Part shown: piece by piece, positions 31,503 through 38,384 of the stretch | Layout: the number at the start of each line of letters is the position of its first letter | Position numbering within the stretch: position 1 is the stretch's first letter | From: Minisyncoccota bacterium | Lineage (GTDB): Bacteria; Patescibacteriota; Minisyncoccia; Phycocordibacterales; UBA918 | Direction: 5' to 3' | Assembly: GCA_022841645.1 (NCBI GenBank) | Contig: JALHRC010000012.1 | Span: forward strand, 1 to 40,976 | DNA: 40,976 nucleotides | Notes under the pieces: model-generated | Told to the model about the DNA's origin: nothing | Databases searched by the model: none | The model's input: the letters and a program-made list of their open reading frames with translations, nothing else | Translations under genes and position numbers: made by a program

Positions 31503-31857
31503 CGGTTGCGTAAAAAAACAAAACACCAAAATATGCTCGGTGGCGGGCGTGCTCACCGCGGGCATGGATTGCAGCTATACCCTCTCCGATCACCAAGAGG
31601 AGATGGATTTAAAAACCTCGCTAGAGTTTCTAACCCCGCAGCCCGAGCGCCCCGATCCACTGCGACCCGGTAAAAGATTACCACCTCGTGCGGGCGCTAT
31701 TTGCATGAGCGCCGAAGATTGGAACAAAGACGCCACAACTTTAGAGCAAGCCTGTAAGGGAAAGTGCACCCAAGACGTGCAGCAGGATATAGACGAAATT
31801 TCGGAGCGGCTTCTAAAGCAGCAGAAACTAAGCATTTCTAGGATACCCAAAAATTAA
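31459..31857 (+). CDS. Lipoprotein of the lysis cluster (outer-membrane spanin candidate)
   Basis: The 132-residue protein begins with a signal peptide and lipobox (SLLVLVSLSLSGC), so it should be lipidated at its cysteine. The mature part is proline-rich (PQPERPDPLRPGKRLPP) and has four further cysteines. The ATG lies 44 bp inside the previous gene in another frame. An outer-membrane spanin would be lipidated and often proline-rich; a partner with one transmembrane helix is encoded at 34105. The spanin role is inferred. Confidence 0.6.
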   Translation: MRYLSLLVLVSLSLSGCVKKQNTKICSVAGVLTAGMDCSYTLSDHQEEMDLKTSLEFLTPQPERPDPLRPGKRLPPRAGAICMSAEDWNKDATTLEQACKGKCTQDVQQDIDEISERLLKQQKLSISRIPKN

Positions 31858-31924
31858 TTTGAATTTGAACGCGCCAACCGGCAGGCTGGTGTGAAAAATA
31901 AATTTAAAAAGCGGAGCCGGTAAA

Positions 31925-32587
31925 ATGGAAAAAGAAAGAGTAAGCGCTAGCGCCAGCGGCCAAAAACTGCTTTGGATTCCTTTTGCGGAAATCGTAAAGC
32001 CAGAAATGAAAGCGCGGGGTACCTATTCCAAGGGCTATCCGCAGGGCCTCGTGGTGCACCACACTGCTGGCCACCAGGATAAGCTCGGTAAATCCGGCGT
32101 AGCCTACGGGCGCGAGCAGGGCCACCTGTATCTCTACATGGATATGCACGGTAAAATTTTCCAAGCTTTTCCGCTCAATAAGTGGGGCTACCATGCCGGA
32201 AAATCTAGCTATCCGGGCCTTGGCTCCGGCGTGTCTGCAAAGCTTGTGGGCCTTGAGGTTGCTGCCGCAGGTAAGCTAGATCGCGCCGGCTCGGGCTGGA
32301 AAACCTACTGGGGAAAACCGCTGCCCAAAGAGCAGGTGCGCGAGATCCCTAAAAAGAACGCCAATCAGCAGCCCGGCGCCTACCAGCGCTACACTGCCGC
32401 TCAAGAGGCTTCGATCATTGAGCTATGCCTTTGGCTTAAGAAGAATAATCCCGCTGTGTTCAACTTCGATTACGTGCTCGGGCACGATGAGGTGGCGCCT
32501 ACGCGAAAAAACGATCCAGGGGGCAGCCTATCCATGACGATGCCGGCGCTGCGTGAGCTCTTAAAAAAGCGGTACGCAACGGCTTAA
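31925..32587 (+). CDS. Endolysin: N-acetylmuramoyl-L-alanine amidase
   Basis: The 220-residue protein is a type 2 amidase (PGRP-like) that cuts the bond between muramic acid and the peptide. The zinc-binding pattern is visible: VVHHTAG (H45/H46), a second histidine in GYHAGKS (H90) and LGHDEVAPTRKNDPGG near residues 185-200 with further H and D ligands. There is no signal peptide and no wall-binding domain, so release depends on the holin. GGAGCCGG precedes the ATG. Confidence 0.88.
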   Translation: MEKERVSASASGQKLLWIPFAEIVKPEMKARGTYSKGYPQGLVVHHTAGHQDKLGKSGVAYGREQGHLYLYMDMHGKIFQAFPLNKWGYHAGKSSYPGLGSGVSAKLVGLEVAAAGKLDRAGSGWKTYWGKPLPKEQVREIPKKNANQQPGAYQRYTAAQEASIIELCLWLKKNNPAVFNFDYVLGHDEVAPTRKNDPGGSLSMTMPALRELLKKRYATA

Positions 32588-32596
32588 ATTTCTAGC

Positions 32597-32669
32597 GCGC
32601 CCGGAGTGGTTGAGGCCCAAGAGAACTTTCACGCTCTTGAGGTACTGGGTTCGACACCCGGCGGGCGCG
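32597..32669 (+). tRNA. tRNA-like element, unusual anticodon arm
   Basis: The 73-base stretch folds like a tRNA. The acceptor stem GCGCCCG/CGGGCGC is 7 of 7 bp (32597-32603 with 32662-32668). The T arm is perfect, with loop TTCGACA (32650-32656). A 6-bp central stem CAAGAG/CTCTTG encloses a 10-base loop containing CTTTCAC, the loop of tRNA-Glu (UUC). The D arm is short, and CCT rather than CCA follows. It may be a degenerate tRNA-Glu, an unusual phage tRNA or a tRNA mimic. It lies in the only gap of the lysis cluster. Confidence 0.45.
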
Positions 32670-32691
32670 CCTCTTACAAAGGTAAAAATCG

Positions 32692-33837
32692 GTGAAAGAT
32701 TTAGCTCGTGAGTTTTCTCTTACCAGTTTGTTTCTATTAATTTACGTCTACCTCATGCCCGGTCAGCCCGAGCTCTGGCGGAACCAGGCGGCGGCAGGGC
32801 TTATCTTTACCTCCCTCGTAATCGCCCTGGGCTTAGGAGTTATCGCAAAAAGTTTTGCCGTCTCCGTAGTTGTTTTCTATTTTCTCTCCCACGCCACCAT
32901 GCCGTGGGCTGGCTCCAACTTTATAAACGCGTGGCAGGATTACGCCGCCGCCGGGTCTTTTAGTTTTTTACTTTCTATTTTGGTGGCCGTCTCTTTTCTG
33001 ACAAAAGTATCGAGCTACCGGATTTTGAACACCTTGGCGCTTCTGTGCTTTATCTCCTCCGTGGTGATTCTGGTTAAAAAAGCCCTGGGCCTACCGGTTT
33101 ACTTTTTTATGAACAACGCCGCAGCCGATGCCAGCATGATCGCCGTGCTCTATCCGCTGCTCGCGCTCCGCGACTGGTGGCCCCTACACTCAAACGTGTG
33201 GCTCTCGCGCCTGGCCTACGCCACCCCGATCGTGGCTGTGGGGGTGTCGGGCTCCACTACCGGCGCCGTGGCGCTCGCGCTCGCGGCCATATCCTGGTGT
33301 GTTGCATCGCGCAAAGACGGGATGGCCGTTTTCGCCTGGGTGGCCTCTAGCGTGACCGCCGTTTGCGCCCTGGCCGGAGCTCTTATTTTCTCTTCAGACG
33401 GCTTTTTCTCCGACAGTGGAAGGTATGCCACCTGGGCGCGCTCGATCGATTGGTGGTGGGCAAATGCAAGCGTATCGTGGGGCTCCGGCACTGGCCGCTT
33501 CTACGTGCTGGGCCCTAAAATCCAAATTTTAGAATATTGCCGCGCTATGCCGCAGGCCTGCGACCCGGAGCCAACGGGTGCAGCGCTGCGTAATCTTTTC
33601 TCATTCATGCATAACGACTACCTGCAAATTCTTTTTGAGCAAGGCGCCGTAGGTCTGTGCCTGTTTTTAGCTATTTCTATTATTGCTATGCGAAAATGCC
33701 TTGATCGACCGTGGCTTTTCTCGGCACTATTTACCTACGGAATGATCATGCTCACCCAATACCCGCTAAGATTTTTCGCCTCGGCTTTTATCGGCGCTAT
33801 TCTTTTGCGCGAAGCTTTTCTGGAGGCTGAAAAATGA
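32692..33837 (+). CDS. O-antigen ligase/polymerase-like membrane protein (Wzy_C type)
   Basis: This 381-residue protein starts at GTG 32692 (GGTAAAAATCG upstream). It has about ten transmembrane helices and a large loop near the C-terminus. In that loop SGRYATWARSIDWW, WGSGTGRFYVLG and MHNDYLQILFEQGAVGLCLF match the O-antigen ligase/polymerase pattern (G.G.G.F...HN.YLQ...E.G..GL). Such enzymes work in the inner membrane on lipid-linked sugar chains. In a phage this could change the host surface and block other phages. Its place among lysis genes means late expression. Substrate unknown. Confidence 0.7.
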   Translation: MKDLAREFSLTSLFLLIYVYLMPGQPELWRNQAAAGLIFTSLVIALGLGVIAKSFAVSVVVFYFLSHATMPWAGSNFINAWQDYAAAGSFSFLLSILVAVSFLTKVSSYRILNTLALLCFISSVVILVKKALGLPVYFFMNNAAADASMIAVLYPLLALRDWWPLHSNVWLSRLAYATPIVAVGVSGSTTGAVALALAAISWCVASRKDGMAVFAWVASSVTAVCALAGALIFSSDGFFSDSGRYATWARSIDWWWANASVSWGSGTGRFYVLGPKIQILEYCRAMPQACDPEPTGAALRNLFSFMHNDYLQILFEQGAVGLCLFLAISIIAMRKCLDRPWLFSALFTYGMIMLTQYPLRFFASAFIGAILLREAFLEAEK

Positions 33838-34130
33838 AAGAGATCCGAAGCGAGCGCTTTAGGCAAAAGCTTTTGCGGCTCATCGATGGCCGGGCCGACT
33901 TAATGCATTTCGCTCACCACTTAAATTACCTGGTACACGCCGAGCCCGTAGCCGACTGGCTACTAGTGCGCGGTATACGGGGCCAGAATCTATCCGAGTG
34001 GCTGAGCCAAAAACACGGGGGCTCTTTCATTAAAGCCGTGCAGGCGATCGTGCAGGATGTGAATAAAGCAAACGGCGTTAAGCCGATCATTTTTGGGCGA
34101 GACTATGGAAAAACCCCAGCCATCCAGTAA
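33834..34130 (+). CDS. Conserved small protein, unknown
   Basis: The 98-residue protein overlaps the previous gene by ATGA and the next by 26 bp. It is basic and helical, with several histidines (LMHFAHHLNYLVHAEPVADW). No membrane helix or known motif is visible. Coupling with the O-antigen-ligase-like gene suggests a shared role, but none is shown. Confidence 0.55.
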   Translation: MKEIRSERFRQKLLRLIDGRADLMHFAHHLNYLVHAEPVADWLLVRGIRGQNLSEWLSQKHGGSFIKAVQAIVQDVNKANGVKPIIFGRDYGKTPAIQ

Positions 34131-34413
34131 CACCAGGGAGGCGCAAATTCACGACCACTCCACGGTGCCGCTCCGGTGGGTTTTTGCCATTTGCTCGGTG
34201 ATCATTACCTACGCGATCTACACGGCAAAGTCGGACGTGGCCGGCATACGCGATGAAATCCGCACCATGAGCGTCAACGTGTCGAGCCTAAACTCTAGCG
34301 TTAGCACTTTGCTCACCGAGCGCGACTACACGAAAAAAGATATCGAAGAGCTAAAAGCCCGCACCGAAGCGCTCCGCCAGGCCCTTTGGGAGATGCAAAA
34401 GCGCTACCGCTAG
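34105..34413 (+). CDS. Membrane protein with coiled coil (inner-membrane spanin candidate)
   Basis: The 102-residue product starts at ATG 34105; a TTG at 34093 is an alternative. It has one transmembrane helix (WVFAICSVIITYAIY) followed by a coiled coil (EEIRTMSVNVSSLNSSVSTL-like heptads, then IEELKARTEALRQALWEMQK). This layout fits an inner-membrane spanin or a haemolysin XhlA-like protein. The candidate partner lipoprotein is at 31459. It ends 3 bp before the end of the leftward operon. Confidence 0.6.
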   Translation: MEKPQPSSNTREAQIHDHSTVPLRWVFAICSVIITYAIYTAKSDVAGIRDEIRTMSVNVSSLNSSVSTLLTERDYTKKDIEELKARTEALRQALWEMQKRYR

Positions 34414-34415
34414 CT

Positions 34416-34565
34416 CTACCACAGGGCTTCGTAGCAGAAGGCGTTGGTGTAGCCGGCTTTTGTACAAGCCAAAAAATCCTCATCCAGCCTTTTAAATCCG
34501 AAGTAGGCCAGGGCCGCCGCCAGCAGTAGAACCACAAAAAGACTCTCGGCATTTCGGCTGCTCAT
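34416..34565 (-). CDS. 49-residue membrane peptide, last gene of the leftward operon
   Basis: The ATG at 34565 follows TAGGAG by 4 bp, and the stop is at 34416. The product has one transmembrane helix (LFVVLLLAAALAYFGF) and a C-terminal part with two cysteines (FLACTKAGYTNAFCYE). It begins 8 bp after the polymerase stop. The good ribosome site and position support a real gene. Unknown role. Confidence 0.65.
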   Translation of the reverse strand: MSSRNAESLFVVLLLAAALAYFGFKRLDEDFLACTKAGYTNAFCYEALW

Positions 34566-34572
34566 AAAACTC

Positions 34573-36585
34573 CTATTTTTTATAGCGGGGGCCCTTCCAG
34601 CCTTCTACGCGCACGGGCAGGCCCGGGGCCCAGGCCGGCAAAGTTTCCAGAAGCTTGGCGTATTCCGCAGGATCTTTTTGCCCCACCGGCGCTTCCGATA
34701 AAAGCTCATCGTGGACCGTGAGCACCACGCGGTAGCCGGCTCTTCTTACCCGCAGCATGGCCTCGGCCATAATGTCGCGGGAGCTAGCCTGCACCACGTT
34801 CTCGGTGAGTTTGCCGCCGTAGGTCTGGAGCACCTCCCATTTTCTGGTGTACTTGTTTACGCCCCAGTAGAAAATCCCCTCGCGCTCTTCGCCCCATTTT
34901 ACCACCGGCTTTATATGCGGGCCGTAGTAGGAGAGCAGGCGCTTAGAGGGCAGCTCGCAGTGGAGAAATTTACCGCGCACAAACCAGGTGGTTTTATTTA
35001 TGGTGTAGCGTTTGCCGGGGTTTTTGATCGCCGACAGGGCCGCACGCTCTAGGTTGCCCCACATTTTCGTAACCGGGCGGTGCTTTTCCCGGTATTTTTT
35101 TACCGCCATATCCGCTGCGGCTTCGTCAATTTCGACGCCTTTTTTTATGCAATTTTTTCTAAAAGTAGGCCCGCCCATTTGGTAGCCGCAGCCCAAAATA
35201 GATTCTTTTCCGATGAAACGCTCGCGGCTATCTTTTGCAATTTTCTCAACGGGCAGGCCGTAAATGTCCGAGGCCATTTCTTTGTAAAGGTCACGCCTGG
35301 CGTGCAGCGCTTTTAGCCCCTCGGTGTGCTCGGCCATCCAGAAAAGTTTGTGCGTTTCGATCGCCACGTAATCGGCGCAGTGAAACTCCATACCCTCCCG
35401 CGGAATGATCATGGCGCGCAGGCACGAGGCAAATAGGTTCATTGGATCGCCGTAGAGCATACGGATTAAATCTAGGTCGCCCTCGCGCAGTATTTCTACC
35501 GCCTGCCAGGAGTCGAGGCCTTGAATGCCGCGGGGAAAGTTTTGCGGCTGCACGCCGGAGCCGCCCCAACGCCCGGTGGTGGCCGCCCAGTACATTAGGA
35601 TATCCCGAATACACCCGTCAAAGCGCGAACGCGTTTCCATGGCCACGTATTTGGCCGTCGAGGTTTTAGAGATCGCTTGGCGTATTTCTAAAATTCTTTT
35701 CGCCTCGCCTTGCACCAAGCCGGAGGCGATGGCGTCGCTTACGGTTTTGGCCTGGAGGTTTGGCAGCTTTATACCCTCGGCTTCTAAGAAGTCTAGCACC
35801 CCGTCGCGCTGGGCGGTCGAGGCGAGCGCGCCCAAGGTTATGGTGTCCGTTTCAGCGTTGAGGTTGGCTGACTCCTCTTCGATCATTTTTAGAATTTTTT
35901 GCACGAGCGGGCGGTCCACCCTAAAGCCGCGCATATTTATCTCTTGATCGAGCTCCCAAATTTGCCTCTCCAGCGGGTTTAAACCGGGGCAGGTTAAGAA
36001 GAGCTCCGTTTCCGTGTCTACGTCGGTTACGCAGTACTCTACGATACGGCGAAGCTCGGCGGCGTTGTTGTGAAAAAGCCTTGGATTATTTCGCGTGGGT
36101 TTTCTGGGCTTGCAATATTTTAAAACGAGCTTGTGCCCCACCAAGTCTTTTTGAACTTTTAAGCCCAGGGCGGCGCCGGCGCCCTCCAGCTTTCGCGGCA
36201 GCGCGAGCGCGGCGGCGGTGGCGGCTGTGCAATACCACCTGGAGCTTGGCAGGTCTTGAATTATGGCCTTTTTCTTGGGGCCTATAGTGTAGCGGGGCAA
36301 AACAAAGCGGGTGATCACCTGCTCAAAAAGCGCGTTGTGGGCGACGATCGTAACGGTTTCGTCGGCGAGCGCCTCGGCCAGTTCTCGGGGCACTATACCA
36401 CCGTCTAAAAAAGGCGACCACGACCTGGTGGGGGCGGTTCTTAGCTCTTCGCGGGTGCCCAGTTTCCAGGCCACGCAAAGGATGCGGGTGGAGGGGTGAG
36501 CCGCGTACTCAAAAGAGCCCGTTTTTTTCAGTGGAGCGCGGCTTCGCGTTTCGTAATCCAGAATTAAAAATCTTTGATCTCTCAC
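34573..36585 (-). CDS. polA: DNA polymerase, family A, with 3'-5' exonuclease
   Basis: The 670-residue enzyme replicates phage DNA. It has no 5'-3' exonuclease domain. The proofreading domain shows FLILDYETRS (DxE), VAHNALFEQV and YCVTDVDTETEL. The polymerase domain shows motif A FHCADYVAIETHK, motif B RFIGKESILGCGYQM and motif C VLTVHDELLSE. I chose GTG 36585, just before the exonuclease strand; a start at 36630 is possible. It overlaps the upstream zinc-finger gene by 77 bp and sits in the leftward replication operon. Confidence 0.95.
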   Translation of the reverse strand: MRDQRFLILDYETRSRAPLKKTGSFEYAAHPSTRILCVAWKLGTREELRTAPTRSWSPFLDGGIVPRELAEALADETVTIVAHNALFEQVITRFVLPRYTIGPKKKAIIQDLPSSRWYCTAATAAALALPRKLEGAGAALGLKVQKDLVGHKLVLKYCKPRKPTRNNPRLFHNNAAELRRIVEYCVTDVDTETELFLTCPGLNPLERQIWELDQEINMRGFRVDRPLVQKILKMIEEESANLNAETDTITLGALASTAQRDGVLDFLEAEGIKLPNLQAKTVSDAIASGLVQGEAKRILEIRQAISKTSTAKYVAMETRSRFDGCIRDILMYWAATTGRWGGSGVQPQNFPRGIQGLDSWQAVEILREGDLDLIRMLYGDPMNLFASCLRAMIIPREGMEFHCADYVAIETHKLFWMAEHTEGLKALHARRDLYKEMASDIYGLPVEKIAKDSRERFIGKESILGCGYQMGGPTFRKNCIKKGVEIDEAAADMAVKKYREKHRPVTKMWGNLERAALSAIKNPGKRYTINKTTWFVRGKFLHCELPSKRLLSYYGPHIKPVVKWGEEREGIFYWGVNKYTRKWEVLQTYGGKLTENVVQASSRDIMAEAMLRVRRAGYRVVLTVHDELLSEAPVGQKDPAEYAKLLETLPAWAPGLPVRVEGWKGPRYKK

Positions 36586-36871
36586 GGTGGTACTGCCTCT
36601 TGTATTCTTTTGTGCCGGAAACCAGCCCAAGGTTTAAAAGTTTTTCACGCACCCCGTATTTGGTGGGCTGAAGTGTGGACCACCGCCGAGGTGCGCCCGG
36701 CAGCCTTGGTGCGGGCTCAACGCGCTTTTGCGGATAGGCTTTTTTCTCGCACACCTTGCATATGCCCCTGCGGTAATCCTCGCCCAAAAAACGCCCCGAA
36801 CCGCTTTTTCTGCGGCGATAAAAAGCGTCTTTTGGTTTTGGGATTTTACAGCGCACGCATTTTTTGATCAT
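36509..36871 (-). CDS. Zinc-finger protein, endonuclease VII-like N-terminus
   Basis: The 120-residue basic protein begins KKCVRCKIPKPKDAFYRRRK and continues RRGICKVCEKKAYPQ, giving CxxC...CxxC zinc knuckles. This is the pattern at the start of phage T4 endonuclease VII-like nucleases, but the catalytic HN part is not obvious here. It may be a shortened nuclease or a DNA-binding protein. Its end overlaps the polymerase start by 77 bp, a longer overlap than elsewhere. Confidence 0.6.
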   Translation of the reverse strand: MIKKCVRCKIPKPKDAFYRRRKSGSGRFLGEDYRRGICKVCEKKAYPQKRVEPAPRLPGAPRRWSTLQPTKYGVREKLLNLGLVSGTKEYKRQYHRERSKIFNSGLRNAKPRSTEKNGLF

Positions 36872-37179
36872 TTAAGTATGTGCTCTCCGGCAGCGTCCAC
36901 CAGCCCGGTGGGCTCAGGCGCCTTTTCGAGCTTAAAGCCAAAGTGCTTTAAGCAAGAGTGCATCGCGTATTTGTTTTGGATACGCGCAACCGCGGCGCTA
37001 TCGAGCCCCGTTATATCTATCTTGGCAACCGGAAAAACATGCTCCACCGCATCCTCGTAATCTTTGAGATCGCGGCGCGCTTTTAAATCTAAAAGCGACT
37101 CAGCCGCGCCCGAGCACGCCATGGTGTTTTCATCGTTCAAGGCAAAGGTAAATCGCAAAGTCAAGTGGCCGTGCTTCAT
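36868..37179 (-). CDS. Small replication-operon protein, unknown
   Basis: The 103-residue product lies in the leftward replication operon, coupled by ATGA to the zinc-finger gene downstream. The start has AGAAGG upstream. The N-terminal half is strand-rich (KHGHLTLRFTFALNDE), then a helix (AAESLLDLKARRDLKDYED). No family recognised. Confidence 0.65.
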   Translation of the reverse strand: MKHGHLTLRFTFALNDENTMACSGAAESLLDLKARRDLKDYEDAVEHVFPVAKIDITGLDSAAVARIQNKYAMHSCLKHFGFKLEKAPEPTGLVDAAGEHILK

Positions 37180-37195
37180 ATTGGGCGACCTTCTT

Positions 37196-37426
37196 TTATT
37201 TTAGGTAGTCTTTTTCTAAAGCTTCAAGAGAGTCGAGCACCCTTTTACAGTCGCTTTGTGAGAGGCCCGAAGAGTGGGCTAGCAAAACCAATATGGTTTT
37301 ATCCTTTAGCTCGCAAGCGCGCCAGGCGCGAACGGCTTTAGAAATATCCCGGATCTCGCTAACAAAAACGTGGCTGGCGGCGTCGGCGTCTTTGACAACC
37401 TGTACTGTTTTCTTTTTAGTTGCCAT
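37196..37426 (-). CDS. Small replication-operon protein, unknown
   Basis: The 76-residue product starts at ATG 37426, after AAAGGAA. A longer frame from 37552 overlaps the terminator and the gene before, so it is rejected. The sequence is helical (DISKAVRAWRACELKDKTIL, then SQSDCKRVLDSLEALEKDYL), resembling a small HTH-like domain. Unknown. Confidence 0.65.
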   Translation of the reverse strand: MATKKKTVQVVKDADAASHVFVSEIRDISKAVRAWRACELKDKTILVLLAHSSGLSQSDCKRVLDSLEALEKDYLK

Positions 37427-37457
37427 AAATTTCCTTTGTAATTTTAAAGTTATAAAA

Positions 37458-37481
37458 TTGCCGGCGCCTAAACGCCGGCAA
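37458..37481 (-). terminator. Intrinsic terminator inside the leftward operon
   Basis: TTGCCGGCG (37458-37466) pairs perfectly with CGCCGGCAA (37473-37481) around a six-base loop. On the minus strand TTTTATAAC follows the stem. It stands between the 98-residue gene and the 76-residue gene, so it would reduce expression of the polymerase half of the operon unless read through. The plus strand also has T bases after the stem. Confidence 0.75.
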
Positions 37482-37487
37482 AAGTTT

Positions 37488-37784
37488 TTACAGTCTAGGT
37501 GGCCACGACCAGAAACCTGGCCGCGGCTCTTCGCTATAGAGCACTCGATCATTGAAGAAAAGCCCCGTCGGATTCATCACGCAAAGCCCGACGGTGGCGC
37601 CCTCTAGGTCAAGTACTTGGGTTACTATAGCCGCCCTAGCGCGAGAGTCGTACTCACCGCCAGGAGTGCCGTAGCTGGTATAGTGGACGATGCGGCCTAT
37701 GGTGGGCCGAACCGCGGGCACGGGCCCGTATTCGTTTGGATCTCTTAACGAAGAGCCCTGCTCGTTTGAAGTTCCGGCGCTCAT
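37488..37784 (-). CDS. Conserved phage protein (GRIVHYTSYGTPGGEY type)
   Basis: The 98-residue protein carries PTIGRIVHYTSYGTPGGEY, RARAAIVTQV, VGLCVMNPTGLFFN and PGFWSWPPRL. These are hallmarks of a small beta-barrel-like protein found in many phages, often near tail or replication genes. Function unknown. Its ATG begins right after the DUF2815 stop. Confidence 0.8.
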   Translation of the reverse strand: MSAGTSNEQGSSLRDPNEYGPVPAVRPTIGRIVHYTSYGTPGGEYDSRARAAIVTQVLDLEGATVGLCVMNPTGLFFNDRVLYSEEPRPGFWSWPPRL

Positions 37785-38384
37785 TTAAAGCATCCAGTCG
37801 TCTTCGGAGCTCGTGCCGTAGGCGTCCGGGCTTTCTGAGCTATCCTCTACAGCGTCGAAAACGTCTTCGGCTTTACGACGGCCCGAGAAAGCCTCACCAT
37901 CGCGGAGCTTTTGGATATTTTGCAGCGCGATCGAAACGCCGGGGGCGATGCCTTTTACGCCCTCTTTGGGGTAGGTAAAAGCGCGAACCTCGGCGCGGGC
38001 GTAGCAGCCGGCGTAAAAGCTCTCATCCTCTTTGGTGATCGGGGATTTATCGCGGTCGATAACCCCCGGGCGCTGCTTAGCGCTAGCGGTAGCGTGGAAG
38101 TGTCCGGCGTAGCCTTGCAGGTCTTCTTTTTCATCGCCGTCTTTTAGCGGCCATTTTTGCATAACGGATTTAGGCCATTTTTCTTTCGGGCCCCAGCGAT
38201 CAATGCACGCTTTAACAAGAGCATTTTTTAGATTGCTCATGTCTGATTTTTTCTTATCGAAGAGCATCACTACGGAGTATTTGGGCTCCTGGTCTTGAAA
38301 AGCCTTGGGCTCAAAAACAGCGGGGAAAGAGACGCGAAATTCTCCGGTTACTAGGGACGGGCTACTTTTTTTATCGGTACTCAT
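37785..38384 (-). CDS. DUF2815 protein, ssDNA-binding-like
   Basis: The 199-residue protein matches the DUF2815 family, which is regularly encoded next to DUF2800 and phage polymerase genes and is thought to act as a ssDNA-binding protein. Visible pattern: EFRVSFPAVFEPKAF, KYSVVMLFDKKK, DRDKSPITKEDESFYAGCYA. The end is acidic (AVEDSSESPDAYGTSSEDDW), as in SSB tails that bind partners. It overlaps DUF2800 by ATGA. Confidence 0.85.
   Translation of the reverse strand: MSTDKKSSPSLVTGEFRVSFPAVFEPKAFQDQEPKYSVVMLFDKKKSDMSNLKNALVKACIDRWGPKEKWPKSVMQKWPLKDGDEKEDLQGYAGHFHATASAKQRPGVIDRDKSPITKEDESFYAGCYARAEVRAFTYPKEGVKGIAPGVSIALQNIQKLRDGEAFSGRRKAEDVFDAVEDSSESPDAYGTSSEDDWML

Noticed and set aside
37427-37552. 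Upstream extension of the 76-residue gene
   Set aside because: It runs through the perfect terminator hairpin and into the preceding gene; ATG 37426 has a ribosome site.
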